Shown here piece after piece: positions 58,015-64,000 of a DNA stretch of 64,000 nt; positions within the stretch are counted from its first letter, which is position 1, and each line of letters begins with the position of its first letter. The stretch comes from Actinomycetes bacterium (GTDB lineage: Bacteria; Actinomycetota; Actinomycetes; Actinomycetales; Dermatophilaceae): the NCBI GenBank assembly GCA_023420415.1, contig JAEZWF010000012.1, positions 124,001 through 188,000 on the forward strand, in the 5' to 3' direction. Under the pieces are notes generated by a model. It was not told the origin of the DNA. It did no database searches and worked only from the letters and a program-made list of their open reading frames with translations. The position numbers and the translations under genes were made by a program.

Positions 58015-59202
58015 ATGCGCCGGTTGCTGCCCTGGGTCGTCGTCGGGCCGCTCGTGCCCGCGGCCCTGGTCGACCTCGTCTCCGACCCGCCGGTGGTCCT
58101 GTGGCTGGGTGAGGTTGTCGTGGCGGTTGGCTTGGCCGTGGCCTGCCTGCGGATCGCGCGCGAGCCTGGCGATCGTCCCGCCACTGGTCTGTCGGGTGGC
58201 CTCGCGGCCGGGCTCGCGGCCTGGCTGGTGGTGACGGTGGCCGCGGCCGTGACGCCGGTGTGGTTCTTCGCCCTGGCCTGGGTGGCAGTCGTCCTCGTCG
58301 GCGTGCTCGCGTCCCGCGCGCGTGGTCGCGCCGACCTCGCGCTGGTGGCAGCCGTCGCCGCGGTCGCGGTGCTGGCGCCACTGCCGATGGGGACCGCGGA
58401 CGTCGGACTGGTGCTCACCCTGGCCATGGCGACGGCGATGAGCACCGCGATCGGCATCGGGCTGCTCGTGCGCAGCCAACGGGCCCAGACCTCGGCCCTG
58501 CGCCGGGCGGTCGTGACCGAGGAGCGCACGTCGATGGCGCGTGACCTGCACGACCTGGTTGCCCACGAGGTCACCGGCATCGTCGTGCTGGCCCAGGCCG
58601 CCGGCGGGGTCACCACCGACGCCCGCGCGCGGACCGCGTTCGAGCGGATCGAGGCGTCCGGGCACGAGGCGCTCGGCCAGATCCGCGCCATGGTGCAGGC
58701 ATTGCGGGACGCCTCGGACGATGCCGGGGCCGGACCCGCCCTGGCGCCCACCGGGCACGGCACGGCCGCGCTGCGCGAGCTGGTCGCGGACTTCGCGGCA
58801 TCCGCGCCGGCGGACGTCGCGGTGGACATCGCGGAGGTCGAGCTCGACCCCGCGAGCGACTCAGCCGTCCAGCGCCTGGTGGCCGAGGCGCTGACCAACG
58901 TGCGTCGGCACGCGGCCGGAGCCGAGTCGGTGGAGGTGCACGTGCGGCCCGATGTCCAAGGGCGAGCCCTGGTGGTCCGGGTCGCCAACGACGGCGCCGG
59001 CAGCGGTGGGCTCGGCCAGGGGAGTGGCTACGGGCTGGTCGGGGTGCGCGAACGGCTGGCCCTCGTGGGTGGCGAGCTGGTCGCTGGTCCGGTCGAACCG
59101 GGGTCGTGGGTGACCGAGGCGCGAATCCCGCTGCCGCCCAAGGGAACCGACACTGCTACGGCATCGTCGGCGGCAGCCGGGACGAGTGAGGAGGCGCCGT
59201 GA
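58015..59202 (+). CDS. Sensor histidine kinase, NarL-type (HisKA_3)
   Basis: This is a 395-residue kinase. About five or six hydrophobic helices in residues 1-155 form a membrane sensor with little extracellular sequence. The dimerisation helix ARDLHDLVAHEVTGIV holds the phospho-acceptor His179 (DLHD motif). A HATPase domain follows: EALTNVRRHA (N box), VANDGAG and GYGLVGVRERL (G boxes). It phosphorylates the regulator encoded directly downstream (GTGA overlap). It probably senses membrane or wall stress, as do LiaS/VraS-like kinases, and controls the ABC-FtsX genes. An in-frame TTG at 58009 would add two residues. Confidence 0.9.
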   Translation: MRRLLPWVVVGPLVPAALVDLVSDPPVVLWLGEVVVAVGLAVACLRIAREPGDRPATGLSGGLAAGLAAWLVVTVAAAVTPVWFFALAWVAVVLVGVLASRARGRADLALVAAVAAVAVLAPLPMGTADVGLVLTLAMATAMSTAIGIGLLVRSQRAQTSALRRAVVTEERTSMARDLHDLVAHEVTGIVVLAQAAGGVTTDARARTAFERIEASGHEALGQIRAMVQALRDASDDAGAGPALAPTGHGTAALRELVADFAASAPADVAVDIAEVELDPASDSAVQRLVAEALTNVRRHAAGAESVEVHVRPDVQGRALVVRVANDGAGSGGLGQGSGYGLVGVRERLALVGGELVAGPVEPGSWVTEARIPLPPKGTDTATASSAAAGTSEEAP

Positions 59203-59831
59203 TCCGGGTGGTCCTGGCCGACGACCAGGAGATGGTGCGCATGGGGTTCGCGATGATCCTCGAGGGCGCTGGGGACATCGACGTCGTGGCCCAGTGCAAG
59301 GACGGCGCCGAAGCAGTCGAGGCGATCCGGCGCGAGCGACCCGACGTGGCGCTGCTCGACATTCGCATGCCCCGGCTCGACGGCCTGGAGGTGACCCGCC
59401 AGGTCGCCGACCTCACTCGCGTCGTCATCGTCACGACCTTCGACCACGACGAGTACGTCGACCGCGCCCTCGCCCTGGGGGCCTCCGGCTTCCTGCTCAA
59501 GGACTCCGGACCACAGCTGCTCGTGTCCGGGGTGCGGGCAGCCGCATCGGGCGACGCCCTCATCAGCCCCGAGCTCACCGTGCGGCTGCTCGAACGCACC
59601 CGCACCGCCGGAGCGGACCGCCCCACCGTGCCGGGCGTGGCCGACCTCACCGACCGCGAGCTCGAGGTCGCCAGACTCGTCGCACGCGGTCGCACCAACG
59701 CCGAGATCGCCACCGAGCTGTTCATCTCCCTCGGCACCGTCAAGTCGCACCTCGCGTCCATCCAGGCCCGGCTCGGCGCCCGCAACCGCGTCGAGATCGC
59801 CGCCCGCATCTGGGAGTCCGGCGCCATCTGA
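59199..59831 (+). CDS. NarL/LuxR-family response regulator
   Basis: This is a 210-residue regulator. The receiver domain (1-120) has acidic ADDQ at residues 7-10, phospho-acceptor Asp54 in ALLDIRMPRLDG, and Lys in FLLKDSG. The C-terminal LuxR-type helix-turn-helix (about 148-205) reads LTDRELEVARLVARGRTNAE, then FISLGTVKSHLASIQARL. GTG start with GAGGAG, coupled to the kinase stop (GTGA). The identical 18-bp sites at 54543 and 59859 bracket the module and are the best candidate targets. Confidence 0.93.
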   Translation: MIRVVLADDQEMVRMGFAMILEGAGDIDVVAQCKDGAEAVEAIRRERPDVALLDIRMPRLDGLEVTRQVADLTRVVIVTTFDHDEYVDRALALGASGFLLKDSGPQLLVSGVRAAASGDALISPELTVRLLERTRTAGADRPTVPGVADLTDRELEVARLVARGRTNAEIATELFISLGTVKSHLASIQARLGARNRVEIAARIWESGAI

Positions 59832-59858
59832 GGCCCACACCCCGGCTCGCCCGGCACG

Positions 59859-59876
59859 GACCGGCCGAATGGCCGA
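59859..59876. promoter_or_regulatory. Candidate response-regulator site, copy 2
   Basis: GACCGGCCGAATGGCCGA is identical to 54543-54560. Here it lies 27 bp after the response-regulator stop and 68 bp before the DUF418 gene start, so the regulator may also control that membrane protein. A copy of GCCACGCGGCATAC follows at 59916-59929. Confidence 0.6.
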
Positions 59877-59944
59877 GCCCACCCGATGCAAACCGGTCGC
59901 AGGACCGATGCGCCGGCCACGCGGCATACGCGAATCTGCTTGGT

Positions 59945-60961
59945 ATGAAACGCATCGCCACCCTCGACTCGATCCGCGGCCTCGCGCTGTGCGGAATCCT
60001 CACCGTCAACGCACCCGCCGTCCTCGGCCTCGGCGGCGAACCCGGCCCCAACGCCACCCGTGAGCTGCTCGGGCTCGCCGTGCAGGAGCGGTTCTTCCCG
60101 CTGTTCTCGTTCCTGTTCGGCATCAGCTTCGGCATCATGGTCGCCCGTGCCGAGCGCCGCGGCACCCCGTACCGCGCTGCGCTCGGGCGCCGCCTCGGGT
60201 TCCTGCTCGCGCTCGGCGGGCTGCACCAGCTGCTCCAGCCGGGCGAGGCGCTGCTGCCCTACGCCATCGTCGGCCTGGTCCTGCTCCTGCCCGCGACGTG
60301 GTGCCCCACCTGGGCGGCCGGTCTCACCGCCGTGGCGCTCACCGGCGCAGGTGTCGCGTTCGGTGGCATGGCGCTCGTGCCCGGCCTGCTCCTGTCCGGG
60401 TATGCCGTGGCGCGACTCGGCTGGGCCACCCGCCTCGACGCCTCGCGGCCGTGGGTCCCGCTGGCTGTTGCGGCCGCCGCCGGCGCGGCCGCGACGCCGC
60501 TGCTCATGCGGCTGGCCGACGCACCACACACGATGGGCTTCAGCAAGACGTCCACGGTCGCGGGACTGCTCCTGGCCACCACGTATGCCGCGCTGGTCAC
60601 CGCCGCGATGGCCTCACCCCTGCGCCGCGCCGTCTCCGGCGTGCTGGAGCCGTTCGGGCGGATGGCGCTGACCAACTACGTCTCGGCGACGCTGGTCCTC
60701 GTCGCAGCCAAGCCGTTCCTGGGGCAGCTGGGCGTCGACGGCACGTCCGACGGCATGCTGCGGATGCTGGGCTGGTGCGGCGTGCTGCTCGTCGTCCAGT
60801 GGGTCGTGAGCCGGCTGTGGCTGGCCCGGTTCGGCCAGGGTCCGCTGGAGCTGGTCTGGCGCAAGGTCACCTGGCTCCAACCCCGAGTCTTCGGAAGATC
60901 TTTCTGCCTCCAGCCAGCAAGATCCTCCGAAGACTCGCGGCAGCCGCGGGCCTGTGGATGA
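59945..60961 (+). CDS. DUF418-family membrane protein with a C-terminus altered by a palindromic repeat
   Basis: This is a 338-residue protein with about eight transmembrane helices. RIATLDSIRGLALCGILTVN at the start, FFPLFSFLFGISFGIM, and late FGRMALTNYVSATLV plus WLARFGQGPLELVWRKVT are hallmarks of YeiB/DUF418 proteins, which are thought to move or acylate lipids or sugars. The DUF418 domain proper ends near residue 310. The last 25 residues (RVFGRSFCLQPARSSED type) are read from a 54-bp palindromic element at 60884-60937 and are unlikely to be functional. The original stop was probably displaced by the insertion. The ATG at 59945 has no clear ribosome site. Confidence 0.82.
   Translation: MKRIATLDSIRGLALCGILTVNAPAVLGLGGEPGPNATRELLGLAVQERFFPLFSFLFGISFGIMVARAERRGTPYRAALGRRLGFLLALGGLHQLLQPGEALLPYAIVGLVLLLPATWCPTWAAGLTAVALTGAGVAFGGMALVPGLLLSGYAVARLGWATRLDASRPWVPLAVAAAAGAAATPLLMRLADAPHTMGFSKTSTVAGLLLATTYAALVTAAMASPLRRAVSGVLEPFGRMALTNYVSATLVLVAAKPFLGQLGVDGTSDGMLRMLGWCGVLLVVQWVVSRLWLARFGQGPLELVWRKVTWLQPRVFGRSFCLQPARSSEDSRQPRACG
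60884..60937. repeat. 54-bp palindromic element, copy 1
   Basis: Two 23-bp arms flank the 8-nt centre CCTCCAGC. The right arm (60915-60937) matches the family consensus exactly; the left arm (60884-60906, starting CGAGTCTTCGG) has two differences. A second copy with the same centre lies at 61995-62048. The element is read as the 3' end of the DUF418 gene. Confidence 0.85.
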
Positions 60962-61000
60962 CGGCACGGAGGTCGGCCGGGACTTCGGCACAGTTGACCG

Positions 61001-61990
61001 ATGGGTGGGGCACGCGCGGGGATCGACTGGGCCATGCTGCGCCGGTATGCCGACCGGCAGGCCGACCTGGTCACGCGCGCCCAGTGCATCGAGGCGGGCC
61101 TGACCGACAACGTCCTCGCGCACCGGCTGGCGACGGCGAGGTGGTTGCGGGTCCACGACGGGGTGTTCCTCACCAAACCGGGCAGGGATGACTGGCTCAG
61201 CCGCGCCCTGGCCGCGCTCCTCTACGCCGGCGTGGGGCTGGAGCCCACCCATGCCGCCCTGGCGGGTCGCAGCGCCCTGCACCTGTGGGGGCTGGAACGA
61301 GCCGAGCCCCCTGTCGTCGAGGTGGTGGTCCCGGAAACGCGTCGGGTGACGCCGGCCGCGAACGTGCGCATCCGGCGGGTCAGCAGGTTCGCCTCGGTGA
61401 TCGAACCCACTGCCGAGCCACATCGCACGTCCGTGGTCGCCTCCGTCCTGGACGTCGCCACCCACGGGACGCCGCTCGACGCCCTGTCCCTGGTGGCTCG
61501 CGCGGTGCAGAAGGAGATGGTCACGGCCAGACAGCTGCGCCAGGAGATCGTCGCCCGCGGTGGTCACCGGCACTCCAAGCTCCTCAAGGCAGCACTGGCC
61601 GATGTCGAAGAGGGGGCGGAGAGCGGGGCCGAGGTCCTCTACATCCGCGACGTCGAGCGAGCGCACGGACTGCCACCCGCCACTCGGCAGGCCCGGTCGA
61701 CAGGGATCAACGGCAACCAGCGTCACGACAACCGCTACGACAAGTTCCGCCTTGTCGTGGAGGTCGACGGCCGACTCGGACACGAGACCTGGTCCGACCG
61801 GGTCCGCGACGGACGCCGGGACCGAGGCCAGCTGGCGGCGGACCACGTCACGATCAGGGTCTTCTTCGCCGATGTCGCGGTCACGCCCTGCCAGACGGCG
61901 GGTGACATTGCCACGGTGCTGCGAGCCCGAGGGTGGAAGGGCCACCCGAGGCCGTGCCGTCGCGCCACCTGCACCGTGGCGGACGCCTGA
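61001..61990 (+). CDS. AbiEi-antitoxin-like winged-helix protein with DUF559/Vsr-like nuclease-fold C-terminus
   Basis: This is a 329-residue protein. The N-terminal 70 residues (RQADLVTRAQCIEAGLTDNVLAHRL, then WLRVHDGVFLTKPG) match the AbiEi/type IV antitoxin winged helix. The middle part (about 85-200) follows the usual pattern of such actinobacterial proteins. The C-terminus has RLVVEVDGRLGHE and RDGRRDRGQLAADHVTIRV, resembling the DUF559/Vsr endonuclease-like fold (E-x-DG...H...R-D). No AbiEii nucleotidyltransferase toxin partner is adjacent, so an abortive-infection toxin-antitoxin role is doubtful. The gene lies between two copies of a 54-bp palindrome, which suggests a small mobile cassette. 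An in-frame ATG at 61034 is an alternative start. Confidence 0.75.
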   Translation: MGGARAGIDWAMLRRYADRQADLVTRAQCIEAGLTDNVLAHRLATARWLRVHDGVFLTKPGRDDWLSRALAALLYAGVGLEPTHAALAGRSALHLWGLERAEPPVVEVVVPETRRVTPAANVRIRRVSRFASVIEPTAEPHRTSVVASVLDVATHGTPLDALSLVARAVQKEMVTARQLRQEIVARGGHRHSKLLKAALADVEEGAESGAEVLYIRDVERAHGLPPATRQARSTGINGNQRHDNRYDKFRLVVEVDGRLGHETWSDRVRDGRRDRGQLAADHVTIRVFFADVAVTPCQTAGDIATVLRARGWKGHPRPCRRATCTVADA

Positions 61991-61994
61991 CCCG

Positions 61995-62048
61995 CGAGTC
62001 TTCGGAGGATCTTGCTGCCTCCAGCCAGCAATATGTTCCGAAGACTCG
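61995..62048. repeat. 54-bp palindromic element, copy 2
   Basis: Same architecture as 60884-60937 and same centre CCTCCAGC. Here the left arm (61995-62017) matches the consensus and the right arm (62026-62048) has three differences. It follows the AbiEi-like gene by 4 nt and also serves as a terminator-like hairpin. Confidence 0.85.
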
Positions 62049-62087
62049 CACAGCGCTGGGGTGGCGGGAGCGGCGAGCCCGCGCGGG

Positions 62088-62093
62088 TAGGCT
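62088..62093 (+). promoter_or_regulatory. -10 box TAGGCT before the DPM1-like glycosyltransferase
   Basis: TAGGCT ends 9 nt before the ATG at 62103, which predicts a leader of at most three bases. Confidence 0.45.
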
Positions 62094-62102
62094 CGCCGCG
62101 AG

Positions 62103-63230
62103 ATGAGTGAGCCCACGCAGATCGTGCCGCAGCCGAGTCCCGCGGACCCGCCCCAGACGACCGGGTATGCCGCTGACGCGCCTGCCGCTGCCCAGCCGGC
62201 GACCAGCGGTGTCGCCCCCGGCCCGACCCACGGCGCCGCGGCACCCACGGTGCCCGTGCCCGCCCACCCGGGCGACGCGGCATACCTGCCAGCGCCCACC
62301 CCCGCGGCGCACCAGCCCGGCCAACCCGGCGCGCACCCCGACCGCCCCTACGTCACCATCGTGCTGCCCTGCTACAACGAGGGCGAGCACGTGCTCCAGG
62401 AGATCGAGCGCATCACCGCGGCGATGAACGCCAGCGAGTTCACTTACGAGCTGCTGTGCATCGACGACGCCTCCACCGACAACACCCTCGAGGTGCTGCA
62501 CCAGGCGGCTCGCGACTACGCCAACATCCGCGTCATGCCGTTCCGCCGCAACGGCGGCTCCGGCACGGCCCGCCGCATCGGCACCCAGCAGGCCTACGGC
62601 GAGATCGTGGTGTGGACCGACGCCGACATGACCTACGAGAACGAGAAGATCCCCGACCTCGTGCGGATCCTGCGCGACGACCCGAGCTACGACCAGGTCG
62701 TCGGCGCCCGCACCACCGAGGAGGGCACGCACAAGTGGGCGCGCGTCCCCGCGAAGTGGCTCATCCGCAAGATCGCCGAGAAGCTCAGCAACCAGAAGAT
62801 CCCCGACCTCAACAGCGGGCTGCGCGCATTCCGCCGCGAGGTCTCACTGCCCTATCTTCGCCTGCTGCCACCGGGATTCAGCTGCGTCACGACGATCACG
62901 CTGGCGTTCCTGTCCAACCAGCACGACATCAAGTACGTGCCGACGACCTACGCCAAGCGCGCCGGCGTCTCCAAGTTCCACTTCGTCCGCGACGCCTACC
63001 GCTACATCCTGCAGGTGCTGCGCATGGTGATGTACTTCGACCCGCTCAAGGTCCTCATGCCACCGGCGTTGTGGCTCATCGTGATCGGCGTGGTCAAGGC
63101 CATCGTCGACATGGTGCGGCACCCGTTCTACTTCCCGGCCTCGACGGTGCTGCTCATCGTCAGCGGCATCATGATCGGGTCGCTCGCGCTGCTCTCCGAC
63201 CTCGTCGTGAGATCCCGGACGGGCGTGTGA
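62103..63230 (+). CDS. Polyprenyl-phosphate-type GT2 glycosyltransferase (DPM1/ArnC-like) with disordered N-terminus
   Basis: This is a 375-residue protein. Residues 1-78 are a Pro/Ala-rich disordered extension. The GT-A domain (about 80-300) has VTIVLPCYNEGEHVLQEIE, LLCIDDASTDNTL, FRRNGGSGTARRIG and VVWTDADMTYEN (DXD), then NSGLRAFRRE, a DPM1-family signature. Two C-terminal helices follow (ALWLIVIGVVKAIV, TVLLIVSGIMIGSLALL). Such enzymes transfer a sugar from an NDP-sugar to polyprenyl phosphate or to a lipid-linked glycan. The downstream GT4 gene is close, so the glycan locus continues beyond the window. Confidence 0.87.
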   Translation: MSEPTQIVPQPSPADPPQTTGYAADAPAAAQPATSGVAPGPTHGAAAPTVPVPAHPGDAAYLPAPTPAAHQPGQPGAHPDRPYVTIVLPCYNEGEHVLQEIERITAAMNASEFTYELLCIDDASTDNTLEVLHQAARDYANIRVMPFRRNGGSGTARRIGTQQAYGEIVVWTDADMTYENEKIPDLVRILRDDPSYDQVVGARTTEEGTHKWARVPAKWLIRKIAEKLSNQKIPDLNSGLRAFRREVSLPYLRLLPPGFSCVTTITLAFLSNQHDIKYVPTTYAKRAGVSKFHFVRDAYRYILQVLRMVMYFDPLKVLMPPALWLIVIGVVKAIVDMVRHPFYFPASTVLLIVSGIMIGSLALLSDLVVRSRTGV

Positions 63231-63279
63231 GCGAGGGCGTGCGCGAGGGGGCCGGTATGCCGTGTGGTCGGGGGTGGCA

Positions 63280-64000
63280 ATGACGGGCGCCCCTGCGACG
63301 CTGCGCTCCGCGGCGACCACGTCATCGTCGGACAGCGCCGCGCTCAAGGTCGCGGTCGTCGGCCCGACCCATCCCTACAAGGGTGGCGTCGCGGCGCACA
63401 CGACGACCCTCGCGCACGAGCTGGCCGCGGCGGGGCACGACGTGACGCTGGTGTCCTGGTCGCACCTCTACCCGAGCAGGCTCTACCCGGGAGAGCAGGC
63501 CGTCCCCGGCGGTGCGCCCGACGTCGAGCCCTTCCCGCGCACCGTGCGCGCACTGTCGTGGGCGCGCCCCGACACCTGGGTGCGGACGGGCCGACGGCTG
63601 CGTGGCTTCGACGCCATCGTCGTCGTGCACGTCATCCCGGCGATGGTGCCGGCGCACCTGGCCCTCCTGCGGGCTGCCGGCGCCGGGCGCAAGGCGACCA
63701 GCTCACCCGCCATCGACACCGGTCGCCCGCGCAGCGTGGTCATCGCCCACAACGTGCTGCCGCACGAGACCCATGTCGGCGACCGCGAGCTGATGCAGCA
63801 GTTCTTCGAACGCGTCGACACCGTGCTGGTCCACAGCGACGAGCAGGCCCGGTTGGCCTACGAGCTGCACGCACCGCGCGTGTCGGTCACCGACCTGCCA
63901 CCGCACCTGCCCGGGGGTCCGCCCATCGAACGGCCCTCCTACGACGGGCCCACGCGTCTGCTCTCGCTCGGCATGGTGCGCGACTACAAGGGCGTCGACC
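63280..64000 (+). CDS. Family 4 glycosyltransferase, N-terminal part (runs off the window)
   Basis: The frame is open from the ATG at 63280 to the window end (240 codons). LKVAVVGPTHPYKGGVAAHT (about 23-42) is the N-terminal GT-B loop, and RSVVIAHNVLPHET and DTVLVHSDEQARL follow. The final LSLGMVRDYKGVD is the start of the C-terminal Rossmann domain (GxxxxKG motif), and the donor site lies outside the window. An in-frame GTG at 63274 is an alternative start. It follows the DPM1-like gene by 49 nt; a GTATGCC word lies in the gap (63256). It probably belongs to the same surface-glycan pathway. Confidence 0.85.
   Translation, partial: MTGAPATLRSAATTSSSDSAALKVAVVGPTHPYKGGVAAHTTTLAHELAAAGHDVTLVSWSHLYPSRLYPGEQAVPGGAPDVEPFPRTVRALSWARPDTWVRTGRRLRGFDAIVVVHVIPAMVPAHLALLRAAGAGRKATSSPAIDTGRPRSVVIAHNVLPHETHVGDRELMQQFFERVDTVLVHSDEQARLAYELHAPRVSVTDLPPHLPGGPPIERPSYDGPTRLLSLGMVRDYKGVD

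Noticed and set aside
61001..61990. Complete AbiE toxin-antitoxin system
   Set aside because: Only the AbiEi-like half is present; no AbiEii nucleotidyltransferase gene is adjacent.
1..64000. GTATGCC as a KOPS-type polar chromosome signal
   Set aside because: Both orientations are about equally common in this window, so no polarity is visible; only a genome-wide count about the replication axis could revive it.

Overview
This 64-kb window is chromosomal DNA of a high-GC (roughly 70 percent) actinomycete. Several traits suggest the order Micrococcales, probably near Intrasporangiaceae. These are the GC-saturated third codon positions, the frequent GTG starts, the ATGA/GTGA stop-start overlaps, and many starts that sit 6-9 nt after a TANNNT -10 box, as leaderless mRNAs do. 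Gene families point the same way: an F420-type LLM oxidoreductase, LCP proteins, a TIGR03089-like protein and DUF6541-like membrane proteins. The taxon is an inference. I see no rRNA, tRNA, CRISPR array, prophage or IS transposase.

Layout. 1-6.8 kb is mixed metabolism: the end of an LLM oxidoreductase, a secreted Fn3/TolB/FG-GAP protein, an acyl-CoA dehydrogenase, a Tat-exported Dyp peroxidase coupled to a PCuAC copper lipoprotein, and a membrane protein. 6.9-16.3 kb starts a cell-surface glycopolymer locus: two divergent LCP ligases, a GT2, a bifunctional cytidylyltransferase/SDR (CDP-ribitol-synthase-like), a GT2 fused to a CDP-alcohol phosphotransferase, and another GT2. 16.3-20 kb is an interlude of a LysR regulator, an MFS transporter and an LhgO-like oxidase.

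20-45.9 kb resumes the surface-polymer locus. It has two DegT aminotransferases, an epimerase, a hexapeptide acyltransferase, a GT4, a Gfo/Idh oxidoreductase divergent from an LpxA-like acyltransferase, and a UPF0104 flippase-like protein. It also has two large DUF6541-like membrane proteins, a second CDP-alcohol phosphotransferase, three membrane-anchored CDP-glycerol-type glycerophosphotransferases (TagB/TagF family) and a TagGH/Wzm-Wzt-type ABC exporter. A PGRP amidase and a SpoIID protein follow, both carrying FG-GAP-like C-termini. 46-54.5 kb holds a two-subunit CoA-transferase, a secreted protein with four PG-binding repeats, a TIGR03089-like protein, a TagD-like glycerol-3-phosphate cytidylyltransferase, a large membrane protein, an IMPase-like phosphatase and a nucleotidyltransferase.

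54.6-59.8 kb is one module: an ABC/FtsX transporter, a small exported protein and a NarL-type two-component system. The same 18-bp site flanks it on both sides. 59.9-62.1 kb has a DUF418 gene whose 3' end runs into a 54-bp palindromic element, then an AbiEi/DUF559-like gene, then a second copy of the element. The window ends in two more glycosyltransferases, the last one cut by the edge.

Taken together, the sugar-polymer genes could encode a teichoic-acid-like polyol-phosphate polymer. CDP-glycerol and CDP-ribitol would be made by the TagD-like and IspD/SDR enzymes. TagB/F-like and CDP-alcohol phosphotransferases would polymerise, GT2/GT4 enzymes would decorate, the ABC pair would export, and LCP proteins would attach the polymer to peptidoglycan. 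The most unusual element is a Gfo/Idh + DegT + LpxA-like set, the combination used elsewhere to build and acylate a 3-amino sugar nucleotide.
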